A DNA stretch of 64,000 nucleotides from Pseudolabrys sp. (GCA_030684935.1 JAUXXH010000008.1:1-64000), one strand, 5' to 3'; numbered from the stretch's first letter, positions 44,701-52,987 are shown. Notes: generated by a model from the sequence alone, not told the origin. Program-made: numbers and translations.

Positions 44701-46344
44701 ATGACTGGCAAAACTCGGCTCTCGGGCGGTTTTCTTGGCGTGGCGCTTTTGGCCGCGGCCGAACTGGCCTGCGTGGCGGCGATCGAAATCGCCGTCATGG
44801 CGCCGGCCGAGGCCCAGTATTACGGCAATGACGGTCGCCAGATCTACCGCCAGCGGCCACAGCGCCAGCAGGGCGGCGGCGGCGGCTTTTTCGACAACCT
44901 GTTCGGCCGCCCGCGCGCCCCGGTGTATCAGGAACCGCAGTTCGAGCGCGCCCCGCCGCAGCAACAGCAGCAGGTCGACAGTTCGCGCGCGCCCAGCCCG
45001 CGCAAGTCCGACGGTCCCCCGCCGACCACCTCGGTCGTTGTCATGGGCGACGCCATGGCCGACTGGCTCGCCTACGGCCTCGAAGAAGCCTTCGCCGACG
45101 CGCCGGAAATCGGCATCGTGCGCAAGAACAAGCCGTATTCGGGCCTGCTGCGCTACGACGCCAAGACCGACCAGGACTGGTGGCACATGGCGCGCGAGTT
45201 GCTGGCGCCCGAGAAGCCGAATTACGTGATCATGATGCTCGGCGTCAGCGACCGCCAGAGCATCCGCGCCAGCGATCTCGCCAAGGCCGCCGAGAAGAAG
45301 GAGGCCGAAGCGCCCGCCGCCAACGCCACGGCAAACGCGACGCCCGGCGCGGGGCCCGCAGATGCCGATGCCGAAGGGGAAACCACCATCGCGGCGCCCG
45401 AGCCGCCGGCCGGCCGCCGCATCACCGGCACCGTCGAATTCCGCACCGATCAATGGGCATCGATCTATTCCAAGCGCATTGACGACACCATCGGCGCGCT
45501 TCGGAGCAAGGGCGTGCCGGTGTTCTGGGTCGGCCTGCCGTCGATCCGCGGCGCGCGCTCCACCGCCGATGCGGTCTATCTCAACGACCTCTATCGTGCC
45601 CGCGCCCAGCGCGCCGGCGCCATCTACATCGACGTCTGGGACGGCTTCGTCGACGAGAACGGCCGCTTCGCGACGTTCGGTCCGGATTTCGAAGGCCAGC
45701 GCCGGCGGCTCCGGTCGGGCGACGGCGTGTTCTTTTCGCAGGCCGGCGCCCGTAAGCTGGCGCATTACGTCGAGCGCGAACTGCGCCGTCACATGAGCAA
45801 CCGGGTGCCGGTGGCGCTGCCGTCGGGACCACTCGAGCCGCTGCCCGATGGACAATCCGCGGCGCGGCCGCTGGCCGGTCCGGTGGTGCCGCTGACGACG
45901 CCGGTGAGTGCCGGCAATCTGCTCGGCGGCGCCGGCAGCCGGCCGGCACTGATTGACGCAACCGCGACGCGCGTCCTGGTCAAAGGTCAGGCGGTCGATG
46001 CCCCGGCCGGCCGCGCCGACGATTTCATCTGGCCGCCCGGCAGCGCCCGCACCACCGAACCGGCCGCCGTGACGGTGCCAGCCGCGGCAGCCGCCGCGTC
46101 GGCTTCTGTGCCTGCTGCGCCCAGCGCCGTGCCGCCCGCGGCGACGTCCTATACCGAGCCGCCGGTGGCGGCGCCCAGGCCGGTCCAGCCCCAGGTCGAT
46201 CCGAAGGCGGCGGCGAAATCCAAACAGACACCGTCACCCGCCGCGCCGCGCGCGGTTGAAGCCCGGCCGCGCCCGCAAGCCGCCGCGCCGCCGCGTCCGC
46301 CACAGCCGGTCCGGCCGTCAGGCCCGTTCGACTGGTTCAGGTAG
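44701..46344 (+). CDS. DUF459 family periplasmic SGNH hydrolase-like protein
   Basis: The product is 547 residues with an N-terminal signal or anchor (LSGGFLGVALLAAAELACVA). A Gln/Arg-rich stretch (about 40-95) precedes the SGNH fold (VVVMGDAMADWLAYGLEE near 112; MMLGVSDRQSIR near 175; VYLNDLYRARAQRAGAIYID). In the first block the usual serine of GDS is alanine (GDAMA), as in other DUF459 proteins, so hydrolase activity is doubtful. A His near VFFSQAGARKLAHYVEREL may be the other catalytic residue. The C-terminal 150 residues are low-complexity Ala/Pro. DUF459 genes often sit beside cell-wall genes, as here beside mltB. ATG 44686 is an alternative start. Confidence 0.82.
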   Translation: MTGKTRLSGGFLGVALLAAAELACVAAIEIAVMAPAEAQYYGNDGRQIYRQRPQRQQGGGGGFFDNLFGRPRAPVYQEPQFERAPPQQQQQVDSSRAPSPRKSDGPPPTTSVVVMGDAMADWLAYGLEEAFADAPEIGIVRKNKPYSGLLRYDAKTDQDWWHMARELLAPEKPNYVIMMLGVSDRQSIRASDLAKAAEKKEAEAPAANATANATPGAGPADADAEGETTIAAPEPPAGRRITGTVEFRTDQWASIYSKRIDDTIGALRSKGVPVFWVGLPSIRGARSTADAVYLNDLYRARAQRAGAIYIDVWDGFVDENGRFATFGPDFEGQRRRLRSGDGVFFSQAGARKLAHYVERELRRHMSNRVPVALPSGPLEPLPDGQSAARPLAGPVVPLTTPVSAGNLLGGAGSRPALIDATATRVLVKGQAVDAPAGRADDFIWPPGSARTTEPAAVTVPAAAAAASASVPAAPSAVPPAATSYTEPPVAAPRPVQPQVDPKAAAKSKQTPSPAAPRAVEARPRPQAAAPPRPPQPVRPSGPFDWFR

Positions 46345-46660
46345 GTTCCATCTGGAAAAATTGCGGCGCGGTTGCCGGGGAGCGAGGCCGGCAACCGGCG
46401 CCGTAGAACGCGAAACGCAACCGCGCACGACTGACCGGACAATACGACCACCACTTACGCCGGTGGCATCACTCCAGCATTCAGGCTGCATGGCGGTACG
46501 CTGACGCAAACTCGCACAGGCCGATGCGCCCGATTCGCAAGTGAGATGATGCAGTGCCGCAATCCGAGTCTCGAGTCCGCGCGGCCGCAAAGCTGTGGTC
46601 AAGTCGGTCACGGCGCGAAAATTCTGTGGTAAAGTCGCTCACGCCTGTCGGAGTAAGCCC
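46345..46660. other. 316-base gap with direct repeats
   Basis: I see no reading frame worth calling. The proximal part has an inverted motif GGTTGCCGGGG...CCGGCAACC at about 46369-46397 that could end the upstream transcript. The distal part has the two 20-base direct repeats described separately, close to the next start codon. Confidence 0.5.
46593..46643 (+). promoter_or_regulatory. Two 20-base direct repeats upstream of 46661
   Basis: CTGTGGTCAAGTCGGTCACG (46593-46612) and CTGTGGTAAAGTCGCTCACG (46624-46643) match at 18 of 20 positions and are 31 bases apart, three helical turns. The second ends 17 bases before the start codon at 46661. They could be paired regulator sites or the trace of a short duplication. 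Confidence 0.45.
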
Positions 46661-47101
46661 GTGCCGCGTTTTGTCCTCCTCATCGCCGCGATTCTGATCG
46701 CCGGTGCGACCGTGCCGGCCGGCGCCGCGGGCTGGCTGGAGAGATCCGTCTATCTGAGCGGCCCGCGCTATGACGGCGCCGTGCCGCCCTGTGACGTTGC
46801 GCTTGGCACCATCGCCGCGCGCTTTGCGCACAAGGAAAGCCGCTTCTGGAATTCCAGCCTGCAGATTCTCGATTTCGAGCGGGTGCGCCAGGTTGCCTAC
46901 CGGCCGTGGGCGGCGGGCACCATTCCGCGCCGCTTCTGCAGCGCGGTCGCCTTGGTGAGCAACGGACGGCGCCACGCGGTGCACTACTGGATTGGCGAGG
47001 ATACCGGAACCATTGGCGCAAGCTGGGGCGTGGAATGGTGCGTGGCCGGGCTCGACCGCAACTGGGCCTATAACCCGGGCTGCAAGATGGCGCGGCCCTG
47101 A
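46661..47101 (+). CDS. Small exported protein, unknown function
   Basis: The product is 146 residues. GTG 46661 after GGAG gives a perfect signal peptide: MPRFVLLIAAILIAGATVPAGAA. The mature part WLERSVYLSGPRYDGAVPPC contains four cysteines in all (PCDVA, RFCSA, EWCVA, PGCKM), which may form two disulfides. The ending GVEWCVAGLDRNWAYNPGCK suggests a compact secreted or periplasmic fold. An in-frame GTG at 46595 would bury the signal and lies on a direct repeat. I know similar short conserved proteins in Hyphomicrobiales but no function. Confidence 0.75.
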   Translation: MPRFVLLIAAILIAGATVPAGAAGWLERSVYLSGPRYDGAVPPCDVALGTIAARFAHKESRFWNSSLQILDFERVRQVAYRPWAAGTIPRRFCSAVALVSNGRRHAVHYWIGEDTGTIGASWGVEWCVAGLDRNWAYNPGCKMARP

Positions 47102-47289
47102 GGGGCCACGGCGGCGCTGCCGCCGTTCTTGCCTTCCAGCCAGTCGGCATTGTCAGCCAAAGCCAGCAGCGATTCCTGCATTTTCAGATAGCGCGCCTTG
47201 GCCTCGGCAGGGCAATCCTGGGCGCTGGCCGAGACGGCGCATTCACTGGCCCAGGCGCGCAATTTATCCGCGTTCAGCGTGTCGATCAT
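47068..47289 (-). CDS. Small cytoplasmic protein, unknown function
   Basis: The product is 73 residues, MIDTLNADKLRAWASE..., mainly helical and charged, with two cysteines (SECAVSASAQDCPAEA) and LLALADNADWLEGK near the end. The pattern AWASECA...LLKM/LADNADWL recurs in small proteins of this bacterial group, as far as I recall. Its last 34 bases overlap the end of the convergent exported-protein gene. ATG 47301 would add four residues. Function unknown. Confidence 0.6.
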   Translation of the reverse strand: MIDTLNADKLRAWASECAVSASAQDCPAEAKARYLKMQESLLALADNADWLEGKNGGSAAVAPQGRAILQPGL

Positions 47290-47426
47290 GGCGGACCTCA
47301 ATCTGGAGAAACGGACGCAACATCCGTAAGGGTCTGGGGCAGGAACGCGCCCTTCGAACGCATCGGGACTTGTCTATTGAACGGCCCGCGGGGACCGACC
47401 CTGCCCTCCGCGGGGAAATAGTTGCA

Positions 47427-47442
47427 AAAACAAGCTCGTTTT
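47427..47442. promoter_or_regulatory. Palindrome in AT-rich leader of RNase T2 gene
   Basis: AAAACAAGCTCGTTTT is symmetric except for one pair (AAAAC-n-AGCT-n-GTTTT), followed by TTTATACTATG with a TATACT word. It sits 115 bases before the start codon in a stretch, 47420-47530, much richer in A and T than its surroundings, which marks the likely promoter region. Confidence 0.4.
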
Positions 47443-47556
47443 GTTTATACTATGTTCTTCATAAGTTCTTATTTTATCGGTATTTCAGTAGGGAACTTTT
47501 GCTTTCGGTCAATTTCCGGTTTGTTCTCCATAGCGGTCTTGCGTAAAGGGGGATCC

Positions 47557-48333
47557 ATGCCAGCCCGTTCCATCCTTCAGCGTTCCATCCTTCAGCGTTC
47601 CACCGGTCGCTCCAGCGCGCGCATTTCCATGGTGCGTCGTCCATTGGCCGATGCAGTGCGGCGCGCATCGGTCGCCTTCTGCTTCACCGTGCTGTTTGCC
47701 GTGGTGGCGCTGGCCCAGGATCGGGGGCAGGACCCGCGGCAGAGCGCGCCCGGCCAGTTCGATTTCTATGTGCTGGCGCTGTCCTGGTCGCCGTCTTATT
47801 GCGCCGCGGCGGCCGAACGGGCGCCGCAGCGGACGCCCGAGCAGCAATGTGCCGGCCGGCCGTTTCACTTCGTGGTGCATGGGCTGTGGCCGCAATATGA
47901 GCGCGGCTCGCCATCCTACTGCCAGGTGCCGGCGCCGCGGCTCAACCGCGCCATCGTCGGCGAAATGCTCGATCTGATGCCGAGCCCGCGGCTGATCTTC
48001 CACCAGTGGGACCGGCACGGCACCTGTTCGGGGCTATCGCCCTATGCCTACTTTGAAACGGTGCGCAAGGCGCGGTCGGTGGTGAAAATTCCCGGCGACT
48101 ATCTCGAACTCGACAAGCCGATTGTGGTCAATCCCGGCGACGTCGCCGCGGCCTTCATCAAGGCCAATCAGGGCATGACGCAGGCCAACATCGCGGTCGC
48201 CTGCGACAGCAAGCGACTCAATGAAGTGCGCGTCTGTCTCAACAAGGATTTCTCGTTCCGGGACTGCGCCGAGGTCACGCGCCGATCCTGCCGGCGCGAC
48301 AGGGTGGCGATGCCGGCGGTGCGCGGCGGATAA
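47557..48333 (+). CDS. Ribonuclease T2 family protein
   Basis: A secreted or periplasmic RNase of the T2/RNase I family, 258 residues. ATG 47557 follows AAAGGGGG. The signal region is at 36-53 (ASVAFCFTVLFAVVALAQ) after a basic leader of 35 residues. The first catalytic block is VHGLWPQY with H108; the second is HQWDRHGTC at 149-157 with H154. In well-known members the second block is HEWxKHGTC: here Glu is Gln (Q150) and Lys is Arg (R153), so activity may be altered. The leader contains SILQRSILQRS from a 15-base tandem duplication. Cysteines for the usual disulfides are present. Confidence 0.88.
   Translation: MPARSILQRSILQRSTGRSSARISMVRRPLADAVRRASVAFCFTVLFAVVALAQDRGQDPRQSAPGQFDFYVLALSWSPSYCAAAAERAPQRTPEQQCAGRPFHFVVHGLWPQYERGSPSYCQVPAPRLNRAIVGEMLDLMPSPRLIFHQWDRHGTCSGLSPYAYFETVRKARSVVKIPGDYLELDKPIVVNPGDVAAAFIKANQGMTQANIAVACDSKRLNEVRVCLNKDFSFRDCAEVTRRSCRRDRVAMPAVRGG
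47567..47602 (+). repeat. Tandem 15-base duplication within RNase T2 leader
   Basis: GTTCCATCCTTCAGC occurs twice in a row (47567-47581, 47582-47596) and is followed by GTTCCA, the start of a third unit. It is in frame and encodes SILQR twice, ahead of the signal peptide core. Slippage is the simple explanation. Confidence 0.85.
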
Positions 48334-48597
48334 CAGGTTCGCTGGCGTCACGCGCGGTGCGCGCGCGCTCCGCAGCGTGCCGGCCGCGTCATCCGCGCCG
48401 ATCGGGAACCGTGAAATAAAATGCGTTCGCGCGGCGACCTATCGTCGGCGATGGCATTAAGCAGCCACTAACGATGGCGCCGTGGGTCGTGGGGATAAGA
48501 CCGGCGTGTCGCGTATTCGCACAAGATTCTCGTAAGCGAAAATGCGCATGGTGCCGCGCGCGCCGAGCGCGGGGAGCGCTGCCATGATCAAGACTCG

Positions 48598-49017
48598 ATG
48601 AACAGGGCCAAAGACTACATCAGTTTTGCCGGCTGGTTCATGGGGATCGGCTACGCCGTGATGTGGCCGTTCACGGCGTCCAGCCGCAGCGGCCAGCCGT
48701 TCGGCGCCTCCGTGCTGTGCGGTGACGAGGCCCTGACCGGCTGGCTGTGCCCTGCGTCATATCCGTTGCGGATGCCGGAGGAATTGCACGCGCTGGGATT
48801 TGTGGCGGCGCTGTTTGTTGCCGTTCGTCTGGTGACCTATGCCATCCGGCGGTTGCGCCGCCGGCGGCAAAACCTCGCATTGGTGCCGCCGTCCGACGTG
48901 CCGATCGTGCCGGCGCCCGAGGTGGTGGTCCGGCCGCGGCTGCGGCCGCCGGCGCCGCCGCCGCATCGCTCGGTCAAGCCGCGCAGCCATTTCGGCTTGC
49001 GCAATGTGCCGCGCTGA
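48598..49017 (+). CDS. Two-helix membrane protein, unknown function
   Basis: The product is 139 residues. A hydrophobic stretch is at about 9-26 (SFAGWFMGIGYAVMWPF) and a second at about 65-83 (LHALGFVAALFVAVRLVTYA), followed by RRLRRRRQ, which indicates a cytoplasmic C-terminus. The last 50 residues are rich in proline, arginine and valine. Between the helices is a loop with two cysteines. I recognise no domain. The start follows a 264-base gap after the RNase gene in which I see nothing definite. Confidence 0.6.
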   Translation: MNRAKDYISFAGWFMGIGYAVMWPFTASSRSGQPFGASVLCGDEALTGWLCPASYPLRMPEELHALGFVAALFVAVRLVTYAIRRLRRRRQNLALVPPSDVPIVPAPEVVVRPRLRPPAPPPHRSVKPRSHFGLRNVPR

Positions 49018-49090
49018 GCGCCGAGTTGTGGCATAAGCGCGGCCGAGGGCCGGATCCGCGGCCGACACCGCCGGAGCATCGAACACCGCC

Positions 49091-49942
49091 GTGAACTATC
49101 GCCACGCCTTCCATGCCGGCAGCTTTGCCGATGTGTTCAAGCATGCGGTGCTCGCCCGCATTCTGAATTATCTGCGGGAGAAGGAGGGCGCTTTCCGCGT
49201 CATCGATACCCATGCCGGCGCCGGCCTCTACGATCTGACCGGCCCGGAAGCCAGACGGAGCGGCGAATGGCAGGACGGCATCGCGCGGCTCTTGGCGGCG
49301 GAGCCGGCCGCACCGGTGGCGGCGTTGCTGGCGCCGTATCTCGACGTGGTCGGTGCGCTCAATGAGCCAGGCCGGCTGAAGATCTATCCCGGCTCACCGG
49401 CGATCGCGCGCGCCTGGCTGCGGCCGCAGGACCGGCTGATCGCCTGCGAACTGGAGCTGAAAACCGAATCTTTGCTGCGCCGCAATCTGCGCGGCGACCC
49501 GCGCATCAAGGTGCTGGAGATCGATGGCTGGACCGCGCTGTCGGCCTATGTGCCGCCGCCGGAGCGGCGCGGCCTGGTGCTGATCGATCCGCCGTTCGAG
49601 GAGGCCGCCGATTATCACCGGCTGTCGCACGGCCTGATCGAGGCGCACCGCAAATGGGCGACCGGCATCTATGCGCTCTGGTATCCGATCAAGGATCGCG
49701 GCGAGCCGGACGCGCTGGCCAAGCGGCTGCGCCGCGCCGGCATCGGCAAATTGTTGCGCGCCGAACTAATCGTCACGCCGCTGCGCGACCCGACCCGGTT
49801 GAACGGCTCTGGCCTCATTCTGGTGAACCCGCCGTGGACGCTGGAAGGCGAGCTTTCAACATTGCTGCCGGCGCTGGCCGGCATTCTCGGCCGCGACGGC
49901 GGCGGCGCGTACCGGCTCGACTGGCTGGCCGGCGAAAGCTGA
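49091..49942 (+). CDS. rlmJ: 23S rRNA (adenine-2030-N6) methyltransferase
   Basis: Methylates A2030 of 23S rRNA using S-adenosylmethionine. It has 283 residues, starting with GTG and MNYRHAFHAGSFADVFKHAV, which is highly characteristic. The methyltransferase motif IV is DPPFE (VLIDPPFEEAADY near 158). An acidic SAM-binding stretch IDTHAGAGLYDL is near residue 40. It is a single gene; the next is the cold-shock gene 216 bases on. Confidence 0.94.
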   Translation: MNYRHAFHAGSFADVFKHAVLARILNYLREKEGAFRVIDTHAGAGLYDLTGPEARRSGEWQDGIARLLAAEPAAPVAALLAPYLDVVGALNEPGRLKIYPGSPAIARAWLRPQDRLIACELELKTESLLRRNLRGDPRIKVLEIDGWTALSAYVPPPERRGLVLIDPPFEEAADYHRLSHGLIEAHRKWATGIYALWYPIKDRGEPDALAKRLRRAGIGKLLRAELIVTPLRDPTRLNGSGLILVNPPWTLEGELSTLLPALAGILGRDGGGAYRLDWLAGES

Positions 49943-50157
49943 TTGCGCTGCATTGCGGCAATTGCCGCCTCTTTTCAGCAGCGCACAGTTGGTGTGTAGT
50001 TCCATCATTGGCAGTGACGTTCCGCCTCTCCAGGGAGGCCGGCGGAGTGACAGAGGCCGCTCGCGGCTGACGCTATCCCCGAAAGAAGAATGTCCGGCCG
50101 AGCCGCCGTGTCGTGGGGCCGGCGGCGGAGCAGTACGGGGAAGAGGGAGAATTCCCG

Positions 50158-50373
50158 ATGGCGCAAACCGGAGTGGTGAAGTTCTTCAATGGCGAACGCG
50201 GCTACGGGTTCGTGAAACCGGATGACGGCGGACGCGATGTGTTCGTGCACATCACCGCGGTCGAACAGGCCGGTCTGAAGAGTTTGAACGAGGGGCAACA
50301 CATCAGCTTCGATGTCGAACCGGACAAGAAGGGCAAAGGTCCCAAGGCGGTGAACCTGGTCATCACCGGCTGA
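50158..50373 (+). CDS. Cold-shock domain protein
   Basis: The product is 71 residues, one OB fold that binds single-stranded RNA and DNA. RNP1 is GYGFVKPD (K-G-Y/F-G-F-I in the family) and RNP2 is VFVHITA; the start GVVKFFNGERG is typical. ATG 50158 follows AGGGAGA at eight bases. The 215-base leader from rlmJ could serve as the structured 5' region common to csp mRNAs. Such proteins are numerous in the group, so a cspA name is not specific. Confidence 0.95.
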   Translation: MAQTGVVKFFNGERGYGFVKPDDGGRDVFVHITAVEQAGLKSLNEGQHISFDVEPDKKGKGPKAVNLVITG

Positions 50374-50379
50374 GCAACT

Positions 50380-50412
50380 GGCGCATGATGGCGGCGGATG
50401 CCATCATGCGCC
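50380..50412 (+). terminator. Perfect 13-base hairpin after the cold-shock gene
   Basis: GGCGCATGATGGC and GCCATCATGCGCC pair without mismatch around a 7-base loop, six bases past the stop codon. No T-run follows, so it may end transcription with help or protect the mRNA 3' end. Confidence 0.55.
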
Positions 50413-50498
50413 GATGCCGGGCGCGCGCCTCACGCTCCATTGTTGACATGAGACAGCCGGGACGGCGCGTCCCGCTTCTGTAAGGGTGACTATTTGCC

Positions 50499-51107
50499 AT
50501 GATGATCCTGCGTTCCTCTCCTGCCTCACCGTTCGGCCGCAAGGTCCGAATCGCCGCCGCGGTGCTCGGCCTCGATGGCCAGATCGATGTGCGGGCCACC
50601 GATCTCGACAGCGACTCCGACAGCATCCGCGTCGAGAATCCGCTCGGGAAAATTCCGGCCTTGGTGCTGGAGGACGGCACCGCCTATTACGACTCGCGCG
50701 TGATCGTCGAGTATCTCGATCATCTGGCCGGCGGCGGCCGCATCATTCCGCGCGACGGCAAGGCGCGCTTCGAGACGCTGCGATTGCAGGCGCTGTGCGA
50801 CGGCATTCTCGATGCCTGTCTGATGCTGGTGTATGAAAATCGCTACCGCACCGAAGACAAGCGGGTGGCCGCCTGGACCGACCGGCAGAGCGGCAAGGTG
50901 GCGCGCGGAATGGCGGTGCTCGAAGCGTCGCCGCCGCCGCTCGATGCGGTGCCCGATGTCGGCCAGATCACGCTCGCCTGTCTGCTCGGCTATCGCGATC
51001 TGCGCTTCGCCGGCACCTGGCGCAAGGAGTATCCGCGCCTGCTGGCCTGGCACGACAAATTCGCCGCACAGGTGCCGTCATTTGCGGCGACCAAAGTCAC
51101 GCCTTGA
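50499..51107 (+). CDS. Glutathione S-transferase family protein
   Basis: The product is 202 residues. The N-terminal thioredoxin-like domain has MILRSSPASPFGRKVRIAA, with the catalytic serine or nearby residue in SSPASPFGRK, and the cis-proline block KIPALVLEDG with YDSRVIVEYLD. An all-helical C-terminal domain follows. It is similar to the bacterial GST family that includes E. coli YibF. The substrate is unknown. It shares a hairpin terminator with the convergent outer-membrane gene. Confidence 0.9.
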   Translation: MMILRSSPASPFGRKVRIAAAVLGLDGQIDVRATDLDSDSDSIRVENPLGKIPALVLEDGTAYYDSRVIVEYLDHLAGGGRIIPRDGKARFETLRLQALCDGILDACLMLVYENRYRTEDKRVAAWTDRQSGKVARGMAVLEASPPPLDAVPDVGQITLACLLGYRDLRFAGTWRKEYPRLLAWHDKFAAQVPSFAATKVTP

Positions 51108-51126
51108 TCGACGGCGACCGGACGCG

Positions 51127-51154
51127 AAAAAAGCCCCGGAGCGATCCGGGGCTT
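51127..51154 (-). terminator. Rho-independent terminator
   Basis: A 10-base stem (51131-51140 with 51145-51154, AAGCCCCGGA) with a GCGA loop; on the minus strand it is followed by a T6 run. It lies just past the stop of the outer-membrane gene at 51177 and probably also receives transcripts from the GST gene. Confidence 0.88.
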
Positions 51155-51176
51155 ATGTTCGTCTCGTCCCGTGCGC

Positions 51177-51851
51177 CTAGAAGCGGTAGTTCAGGCCCGC
51201 GCGCACGATGTTGGTCTTGAAGCTGGCGTCCGATCCGGCAACGGCGCTGCCGCGGCCGAGATCGACGTGCAGATACTCGATCTTGGCGGTCCATGGTCCG
51301 GCCACAGCGGCCTCGATGCCGCCGCCCAGCGTCCAGCCCGAGCGGGTGTCGCTGGCGCTGCCGACGCCGGTCACCCAGGTATCGACTCCGCCGAAGGCCC
51401 AACCGCCCGTCACGTAGGGCATGTAGTTGCCGGCGGCATAGCCGAGACGACCGCGCACGGTGCCGAGCCACTTGTTGGCGGTGTCGCAGTTGGTGATGCC
51501 GCAACCGCTGCTGCCGCGAATGTTGCTGTAACCGATATCGCCTTCGAGACCGAACACCACTGGGCCGGTCTGAAAGTTGTAGCCCAGCGTGCCGGAGAAG
51601 ATGCCGCCGCTCACATCGTAGGTGGCGCCGCCGAAGTTCGACGTGCCCCAGCCGCCGCCGGCGGTCACACCGGCATAGAAGCCGGTCCAGTTATAGACGG
51701 GCGATGCGACGTAGACCGGCGCGGCGGCCGGCGTCGCCTGACGCATTGGAATATCTGCGGCCGCCGCAGCGGTCGCGCCGAGCGCGATGGCGGCGCAGCT
51801 TGCAAGAAGAGATTTAGCGAAGGACGATTGCGCGAGACGAAAGTTTTTCAT
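51177..51851 (-). CDS. Outer membrane beta-barrel protein (Omp25/31-like), first of three
   Basis: The product is 224 residues. The signal peptide reads SLLASCAAIALGATAAAA with cleavage before ADIPM. The barrel starts with YNWTGFYAGVTAGGGWG and ends GLNYRF, the terminal phenylalanine being the usual outer-membrane assembly signal. VFGLEGDIGYSNIRG and NKWLGTVRGRLGYA are typical of the eight-stranded Omp25/Omp31 group of Hyphomicrobiales. Two cysteines (SGCGITNCD) may form an outer-loop disulfide. A related gene follows upstream on the same strand. Confidence 0.9.
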   Translation of the reverse strand: MKNFRLAQSSFAKSLLASCAAIALGATAAAAADIPMRQATPAAAPVYVASPVYNWTGFYAGVTAGGGWGTSNFGGATYDVSGGIFSGTLGYNFQTGPVVFGLEGDIGYSNIRGSSGCGITNCDTANKWLGTVRGRLGYAAGNYMPYVTGGWAFGGVDTWVTGVGSASDTRSGWTLGGGIEAAVAGPWTAKIEYLHVDLGRGSAVAGSDASFKTNIVRAGLNYRF

Positions 51852-52016
51852 GACCACCTGCCGTTGTCCAAAACGGACGACGCGACCGCGCCGTTCCCCG
51901 ATGCCGGATTCAACCGTCATCCGAGATCGTGGTTCCTGGGCGGCGGCCGGAAAAACCGCGGCGCGACAATTTGGTTAAAAATGTCGATATGTGTGCGCAG
52001 GTCGGTGAGCGGGCAC

Positions 52017-52047
52017 AAAAAAAGCCCCGGGCCGAAGCCCGGGGCTC
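52017..52047 (-). terminator. Rho-independent terminator
   Basis: The perfect 9-base stem AGCCCCGGG (52024-52032) pairs with CCCGGGGCT (52039-52047); on the minus strand it is followed by a run of eight Ts. It lies 12 bases past the stop of the gene at 52060. Confidence 0.9.
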
Positions 52048-52059
52048 GTGTCGCTGGTG

Positions 52060-52725
52060 CTAGAAGCGGTAGTTGAGGCCGCCGCGCACAATGTTGGTGT
52101 GGAACTTGGTGTCGGCGCCGGCGAGCGTATTGGTGCCGAGATCAACGTAGAGGTATTCGGCCTTGGCGGTCCACGGACCGGTCAGTGCGAATTCCGCGCC
52201 GCCGCCGAGCGTCCAGCCGGCCTTGGTCTCGCTTTCGTTGAGGCCGAGCGCTGAGGTCGCCTTGATGTCGCCCACGGCCAGACCGCCGGTGACGAACGGC
52301 ATCACGCGATCGAATGCGTAGCCGATGCGGCCGCGCACGGTGCCGAGCCAGTTGTTGCGGGTTTCGCACGAACCGACGGCGCAGATGCCGGCGCTGCTGC
52401 TGCCCTTGATGCCGCTCCAGGCGACATCGCCTTCAAGACCGAACACGGTCTGGCCAGCCTGCCAGTTATAACCGAGCGTGCCGCCGACAACGCCGCCATC
52501 GACATCGAACGAGCCGGTGCTGCCGAACGCGTTGGTCCTGTTCGAGCTGCCCCAGCCGTAACCGGCGTTGATACCGGCGTACATGCCGGTCCAGTTATAG
52601 ACCGGCGCCATGTACATCGGCGCGGCCTTCGTCGGCATCGCCTGGGGGCGCTGCATGTCGGCCGCATGGGCTGCACCCATCATCGAAATCACAGCGAGCG
52701 CACCCGCCAACACAACACGCTTCAT
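52060..52725 (-). CDS. Outer membrane beta-barrel protein (Omp25/31-like), second of three
   Basis: The product is 221 residues. The signal peptide is MKRVVLAGALAVISMMGAAHA. The barrel starts YNWTGMYAGINAGYGWGSS and ends GLNYRF. It shares with the first copy VFGLEGDVAWSGIKGSS, NNWLGTVRGRIGYAF and the CAVGSCE cysteine pair, so the two are clearly duplicates. AGGAGA precedes the start. A 292-base AT-rich region separates it from the third copy and must hold its promoter. Confidence 0.9.
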   Translation of the reverse strand: MKRVVLAGALAVISMMGAAHAADMQRPQAMPTKAAPMYMAPVYNWTGMYAGINAGYGWGSSNRTNAFGSTGSFDVDGGVVGGTLGYNWQAGQTVFGLEGDVAWSGIKGSSSAGICAVGSCETRNNWLGTVRGRIGYAFDRVMPFVTGGLAVGDIKATSALGLNESETKAGWTLGGGAEFALTGPWTAKAEYLYVDLGTNTLAGADTKFHTNIVRGGLNYRF

Positions 52726-52959
52726 TTGCAGTTCTCCTGAAAGCCACCCACCCGGGTGATCGTGCGCGCACAGTATTCGTAATCGGCTGGGCGTCTAGTG
52801 CAGCAATGCAACACATCGTATTAAGTTGTTGAAAGTATTGTCTAAGTTAAGACTTCTGAATGACACTTTGCTGCCATGTTTATATCGACTGCTCGCCGCA
52901 GTTCGTATCTTGCAAATACTTTAAAGCTGAGATGAGAACTGGGAACTCCTAAAACGCAA

Positions 52960-52987
52960 CAAACCCCGGGGTTGCCCCCGGGGTTTG
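52960..52987 (-). terminator. Rho-independent terminator
   Basis: A 12-base perfect stem, CAAACCCCGGGG with CCCCGGGGTTTG, loop TTGC. On the minus strand GTTGCGTTTT follows, a weaker T-run than in the two other copies. It is 30 bases past the stop of the gene at 53018. Confidence 0.82.
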
